Below are positions 59,584-64,000 of a DNA stretch of 64,000 nt, one piece after another (positions within the stretch are counted from its first letter, which is position 1; each line of letters starts with the position of its first letter). Below the pieces are notes generated by a model, which worked only from the letters and a program-made list of their open reading frames with translations, had not been told where the DNA came from and did no database searches. Position numbers and translations under genes: made by a program. Source of the DNA: Phlebopus portentosus (lineage: Eukaryota; Basidiomycota; Agaricomycetes; Boletales; Boletinellaceae); assembly GCA_037892935.1 (NCBI GenBank), contig JAYXKI010000002.1:2046001-2110000 (forward strand), read 5' to 3'.

Positions 59584-60637
59584 AGGACTCGTTACGCGCA
59601 TTTGAAATTGACGGCCTTTGATAGAACGGGGTCCTCATGCTGTATTCACGTTTCGTTCTGTGTCTGTCAAATGACTATCGACACAGTTATCCAACAAGCA
59701 CTCGTGGACTCAAAAAGGAGTCGCCGAGCTTAGTACTCGGCCTGAATTGTGTCCCCGGTTGATACACTGTCTTACTATGAACGGTTTTGCGTGGCTCAGC
59801 TTTTTTCGGACTCTTCTTGGTGTCAATAACCAGCTCATCTACGTATCCGAGATTGTGCTGTCTTGCCAAAGTTCGACCGGCTGGACCACCATGGAACAAA
59901 GCCACCTATATCAATTCAGATCACCTTGATGGTTCGATATGGGTTTACTTCTAATGGGTCAAAAGAAGAATCACCACCCACTTTCTTCCACTCACCCGAT
60001 TCGTCGTGATCTGTACGATTTTAGAAACTCTGGGCTGGTAAGTAGATAATTATGGATCGTTTGTGCATCTTTCGCTGTTCAAATATCTACCCAGGGACAA
60101 ACAATGAAGTATGCATACAAAATAAGAAAGTGCACGAAGAACGCCTGACATCCAGCTTTCTTTTGAGCCAAGTTCTGGTGCAGTTAAAGTAGGCTTGGGA
60201 TTTCTATCCTTTAGGGGGCGGCTTCAAATCTCGCGCTCGCCGGATAAATCGGCACCGCCTGACCCGATGCTTCCTCCGTCTGGACTCATGAGTGCATCGA
60301 CCGGACTCGACGACAGTATGACCGAGTTTTGACCGCCGGATCAAGTCTAGACAAGTACGAGTTCCTTTCTTCTGTGTCTGCTTCTTGGAACGGGATCGGT
60401 CACATGCTCCTCTAATCTGTCTATTAGTGACGCGCACACCGATTTTATTCGCGGTGCCTAGCTTGTTGTACTAATGAGAGGTGGCAACGTCTCTGATGTC
60501 TTGGTATTCATCCCAAAGGCGCAATGGCACTCACCGACGTCTTTCCGCCTACGCTTTGCGGTATTAATCCGGGTTTTCGAGTCTCAAGAAAATCCAGCTT
60601 GATGCGCGACGCCCGGGAAAAGTGCCATGTACCATGC
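59584..60637. other. Intergenic stretch before the GH6 gene
   Basis: No gene is firmly supported. Two conflicting short candidates exist. One on the minus strand (59687-59905) encodes about 70 residues rich in Lys/Pro (LFHGGPAGRTLARQHNLGYV). One on the plus strand from 59954 has a good GTAAGT donor after MGQKKNHHPLSST. Neither resembles a known family. The right third is the GH6 promoter. Confidence 0.45.
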
Positions 60638-60644
60638 TATAAAA
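60638..60644 (+). promoter_or_regulatory. TATA box of the GH6 cellobiohydrolase gene
   Basis: TATAAAA lies 59 bases before the GH6 ATG at 60697, as in other strongly inducible fungal cellulase genes. Confidence 0.55.
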
Positions 60645-60696
60645 CTCGAAAGATAGGGCCAGCTAATTCAGAACGCAACCCGCATCACTCGCCGAC

Positions 60697-62632
60697 ATGT
60701 TCAGGCTGAAGAAGTTCGCAGCTCTCGCATCCCTCGTTTCTCTTGTCCCATTGGTAGTGTCCCAAGCCCAGGAGTGGGGACAATGTGCGTAGTCGTGACT
60801 ACTTGTTCGCGTCCATACATTCTTATTTGAAAATTTCAGGCGGTGGTATTGGATGGAGTATGTTTTTGTCACCGCTCTTCTGTCGTTCTGTTCATTCAAG
60901 GTTCATGTAGCTGGTCCACGACTTGCGTTTCGGGGACTTCTTGCGTTGAACAAAATGAATACTATTCTCAGTGCTTGTTAGTCTTCTCGTTTCTCTCATC
61001 GATTCGAGCTGGACTCACCTCTTTCTTCAGGCCAGGCGCGCAAGTACCGACTACTACTGCCGGACCCACTACATCTCAAGCGCCAACTTCTACAGCGCAG
61101 ACGTCTGCGGCTCCTACCAGCACTTCCGGTCCGATCGCTGGCAATCCCTTCGAAGGTTGCGACGTACGTGTATCATCACTACCAGTAAAATGCATGTGCT
61201 CATTTTCATATAGTGGTACATCAGTCCTTACTACGCAGATGAGGTTGAAGCGGCTACAGCTCAGATCACTGATGCAACGATCAAAGCGAAGGCTGCTTCT
61301 GTAGCAAATGTCCCTACCTTTGTCTGGCTTGACTCCGTGTCCAAAATTCCTAGTTTGGATACCTACCTAGCAGACGCTGCAACGAACAGCGGCTGTACCT
61401 CGTACCTATCGGTAATAATTGCCTTTTCTTTCTCCCGAGGTTCTGGTCATTCACGTTGTCGATCTAGTTGTCTACGACCTTCCCAACCGTGACTGCCATG
61501 CGAAGGCCTCTAACGGAGAATTCTTCGTTAACCAGAACGGTGTAGAGAACTATCAGACACTGTACATCGATAAGATCGTGGAGATCATCAGAGTCAGACA
61601 TCCTCGTCCCTCTTTCTAAGCTTGCAAACTTAGCTTACCTTTTTTCAGAGTACCCGGGCGTAAATATTGTGGCTGTCATTGAACCGGATTCGCTAGCCAA
61701 CCTCGTCACTAACTTATCTGACCCGAACTGTCAGGCCGCACAACAGGCGTATTTGACGTGCAGTGAGTCAGATGAAATGAGACTGTTCGGGATTTATATT
61801 GATTTTCGTTTCTAGCTAACTATGCCATCAAGGAACTTGCAGCAGTGGGCGTCACAATGTACCTTGACGCTGGCCATGCAGGCTGGCTTGGTTGGCCCGC
61901 CAACCTTACGCCAGCTGCGCAGCTCTTCGCACAAATCTATTCGGACGCAGGCGCGCCAGCTCAGCTTCGCGGGCTCGCTACTAGTGAGTTCTGTCTCAAA
62001 TTGTGTTCATTTTATTTTTATTTACGGATATTTCCTCTAGACGTTGCCAACTATAATGCCCTGAGAGCGGCAACCCCGGATCCTATCACCCAAGGAAATC
62101 CCAACTACGATGAGATTCATTACATTGAGGTGGGCTATGAATGTTCCTATAGTAGGCTATCCCAAACTAATCGGTTCATCCGCAGGCTCTTGGACCTGCT
62201 CTCGAGCAAGAGGGATTCCCAGCGCACTTCATTGTCGACCAAGGTCGATCTGGCCAGCAGAACCTCCGCCAACAATGGGGTGACTGGTGCAACATTAAGG
62301 GCGCTGGATTTGGTACCCGACCAACCACGAACACCGGATCGTCGTTAATTGATTCTATTGTCTGGGGTACATGGTGTTGAGTCTAACTCGCCGAATCAAA
62401 GACTGATAAATACCCTATAGTCAAGCCTGGAGGTGAAAGTGACGGTACAAGCAACTCTTCTTCGCCTCGATATGATTCGACATGCTCTTTGGCAAGTTTC
62501 TGTATCTTCCGAGCATATATAGAACGCTGAAGATTTTTTCAGTCGGATGCAGACCAACCAGCACCCGAAGCCGGCACTTGGTTCCAGGCCTACTTCGAGA
62601 ACCTTGTCTCAGCTGCGAATCCGTCGCTGTGA
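60697..62632 (+). CDS. Cellobiohydrolase II, CBM1-linker-GH6
   Basis: A multi-exon gene. It starts MFRLKKFAALASLVSLVPLV, a signal peptide. The CBM1 cellulose-binding domain reads WGQCGGIGW, then STTCVSGTSCVEQNEYYSQC. A Thr/Ser/Pro linker follows (QVPTTTAGPTTSQAP). GH6 catalytic blocks are VVYDLPNRDCHAKASNGEF (Asp before Cys), VAVIEPDSLANLVTN (catalytic acid), MYLDAGHAGWLGWPANLTP, NVANYNALRAATPDPITQGN, IVDQGRSGQQNLRQQWGDWC and VKPGGESDGTSNSSSPRYDS. The enzyme releases cellobiose from non-reducing ends of cellulose outside the cell. The usual free Cys in GGECDGT is Ser here. Exon joints at 60858, 61411 and 61618 do not all agree in phase, so one or two bases may be missing; the gene is otherwise complete. 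Confidence 0.92.
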
Positions 62633-62975
62633 AAGGTTCCGTGGGATGGTCTCGCGGGGCAAAAATTGTATAAATGCACTTTGCAGGGCAGGAATAAAGT
62701 ACCAATTTTTATGGCGTATTTGTTGTTTTTATGTAATAGAAAGCTCATCACCATTTTCTAATTTCTTGTTGGATAATGTGACTCCCCACCGATTAATGCG
62801 GAGACCATATGAGTGTGAAAGTTGATGTCAGCCCAGCAGCCTATCAGATAATGAGCTGACTGTACACTGTTGTGCACGTGATGCCAATAGTGAATTGTTT
62901 ACGAATTCGAACGGCAGCGGCTCCATTCACTACCGCTTTCATCTCTTCTCTTTCTTATCGTCTTCATCGGCGACG
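62633..62975. other. Spacer between GH6 and NFS1
   Basis: No gene seen. Acts as GH6 3' flank and NFS1 promoter. Confidence 0.5.
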
Positions 62976-64000
62976 ATGCTGTCAAACATTTCCAAGACTG
63001 CAGTCCGTCGTTCAGCTAGACGTGTCGTTTGTTGCGGTGCTCGCAGGTCACTTGTTACACCTTCGAGTGCCGACCGTGCGAGTGTAGTCGACCTACCTTC
63101 CACCTTCCAAGATGATGGCCATTTTACACCGCGTGCAGGTACGGGGATGCTCAATTAGCTGTTCTTGCTGTTGAGACGTTGTTCATATGTTTTTAGACAT
63201 GTTCGGATTCAAGGTCGAGGTTCCAAAGCGCGAAGGGTCGTTGAAAGATAAAACAAGGCCGCTTTATCTCGATATGCAGGTATGCATACGTCAACTAGGA
63301 GCTTTCATCTGAGTGATAATTATGCTGACAAAATCCAAAATCCTGCAGGCGACAACGCCTGTTGACCCCCGAGTCCTGGATGCAATGCTTCCCTTCTTCA
63401 CGGATCAGTATGGTAATCCTCACAGTCGTACCCACGCTTATGGTTGGGAGGCCGAAAAGGCCGTAGACGAGGCACGCAAAGTGAGCACAGGCTGCAGCGC
63501 GGAGTTGCTTCAGGCACTTACCGATTGTCTAGAATGTTGCCGACCTCATCGGCGCCGAGCCGAAGGACATTGTCTTCACTTCGGGAGCAACTGAAACGAA
63601 CAACATGGCAATCAAAGGAATCGCTCGATTTTACAAGGACAAAAAGAAGCACATCATTACAACTCAGACGGTTCGTCCATACCTCCATACCACGAGACTT
63701 GATCGCCGGACTGATGTATACTATCAGGAGCACAAATGTGTGCTTGACTCATGTCGGAAACTTCAAGAGGAGGGTTTCGATGTGACCTATCTTTCCGTAC
63801 AGAAAAATGGTCTCGTAAACTTGGATGAACTTGAAGCGGCTATCCGACCCGACACTTCTTTGGTATCGATCATGACAGTGAACAATGAGATAGGTGTTAT
63901 CCAGCCCATCAAGGAGATAGGCGCCATTGTTCGCAAGCATAGAGGGGTACACTTCCACACAGACGCGGCGCAAGCAGTCGGAAAGATTTCCATTGATGTC
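62976..64000 (+). CDS. NFS1: Mitochondrial cysteine desulfurase Nfs1 (partial, 3' end off the window)
   Basis: Exons 62976-63138, 63197-63279, 63349-63480, 63533-63670 and 63728-64000 (continuing) all agree in phase. The N-terminus [20 protein letters not shown] is an Arg-rich mitochondrial presequence. [80 protein letters not shown] and [17 protein letters not shown] are diagnostic class V aminotransferase/NifS blocks. Nfs1 takes sulfur from cysteine with PLP for iron-sulfur cluster assembly and tRNA thiolation. The PLP lysine and the catalytic cysteine loop lie beyond the window. Confidence 0.96.

Overview
The window is nuclear DNA from a filamentous basidiomycete fungus, most likely a wood- or litter-decaying Agaricomycete. 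Genes are split by many short GT-AG introns, mostly about 45-75 bases. The gene set mixes eukaryotic housekeeping genes (VPS11, GTR1, eIF3c, adenylosuccinate synthase, NFS1, COX16, ATP18) with fungal accessory genes: a sesquiterpene-synthase-type terpene cyclase, a CBM1-GH6 cellobiohydrolase, BTB proteins and DUF1479 dioxygenase-like proteins. I found no tRNA, rRNA, CRISPR array or recognisable transposon.

Layout. 1-3.3 kb: a tetraspanin cut by the left edge and a DUF3429/TMEM69-type mitochondrial membrane protein. 3.9-13 kb: a possible secondary-metabolism neighbourhood with a terpene synthase, a 4.3-kb gene-poor gap, an Old Yellow Enzyme oxidoreductase and a C2H2 zinc-finger factor. 14.9-19 kb: ATP18, a multipass TMEM198-like (DUF4203) protein and a second C2H2-like factor. 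20.4-23.5 kb: an unrecognised basic, Q-rich protein gene followed on the same strand by three decayed copies of its middle exon and a remnant of its last exon. 23.8-30.9 kb: COX16 and ADE12 (divergent), VPS11, and an NAD(P)-binding reductase. 31.9-34.4 kb: two tandem BTB-like genes. 34.6-39 kb: GTR1 and eIF3c (divergent). 39.9-51.4 kb: an accessory block with a secreted carboxylesterase, a short-chain dehydrogenase, two tandem DUF1479 genes plus a third C-terminal remnant, and a Nudix hydrolase. 52.6-59.6 kb: an Asteroid-type XPG protein, a UBLCP1-type phosphatase, a CSN8-like protein and NECAP. 60.7-64 kb: the GH6 cellobiohydrolase and NFS1, which runs off the right edge.

The most pervasive oddity is that several conserved genes each need one extra base, usually in a short homopolymer, to restore the reading frame. 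The clear cases are DUF3429, ADE12, GTR1, DUF1479 copy 1 (twice), Nudix and UBLCP1; GH6 and the Old Yellow Enzyme are possible cases. All are apparent deletions and most affect genes expected to be essential, so under-called homopolymers in the assembly are more likely than mass pseudogenisation. The most interesting biological structures are the decaying exon array next to the orphan Q-rich gene, the DUF1479 tandem family, a BTB paralogue with an altered splice donor, and a start codon apparently split by an intron in the UBLCP1 homologue.

Exon boundaries were read by eye from splice signals, frame continuity and family knowledge. No alignment, gene predictor or expression data were used.
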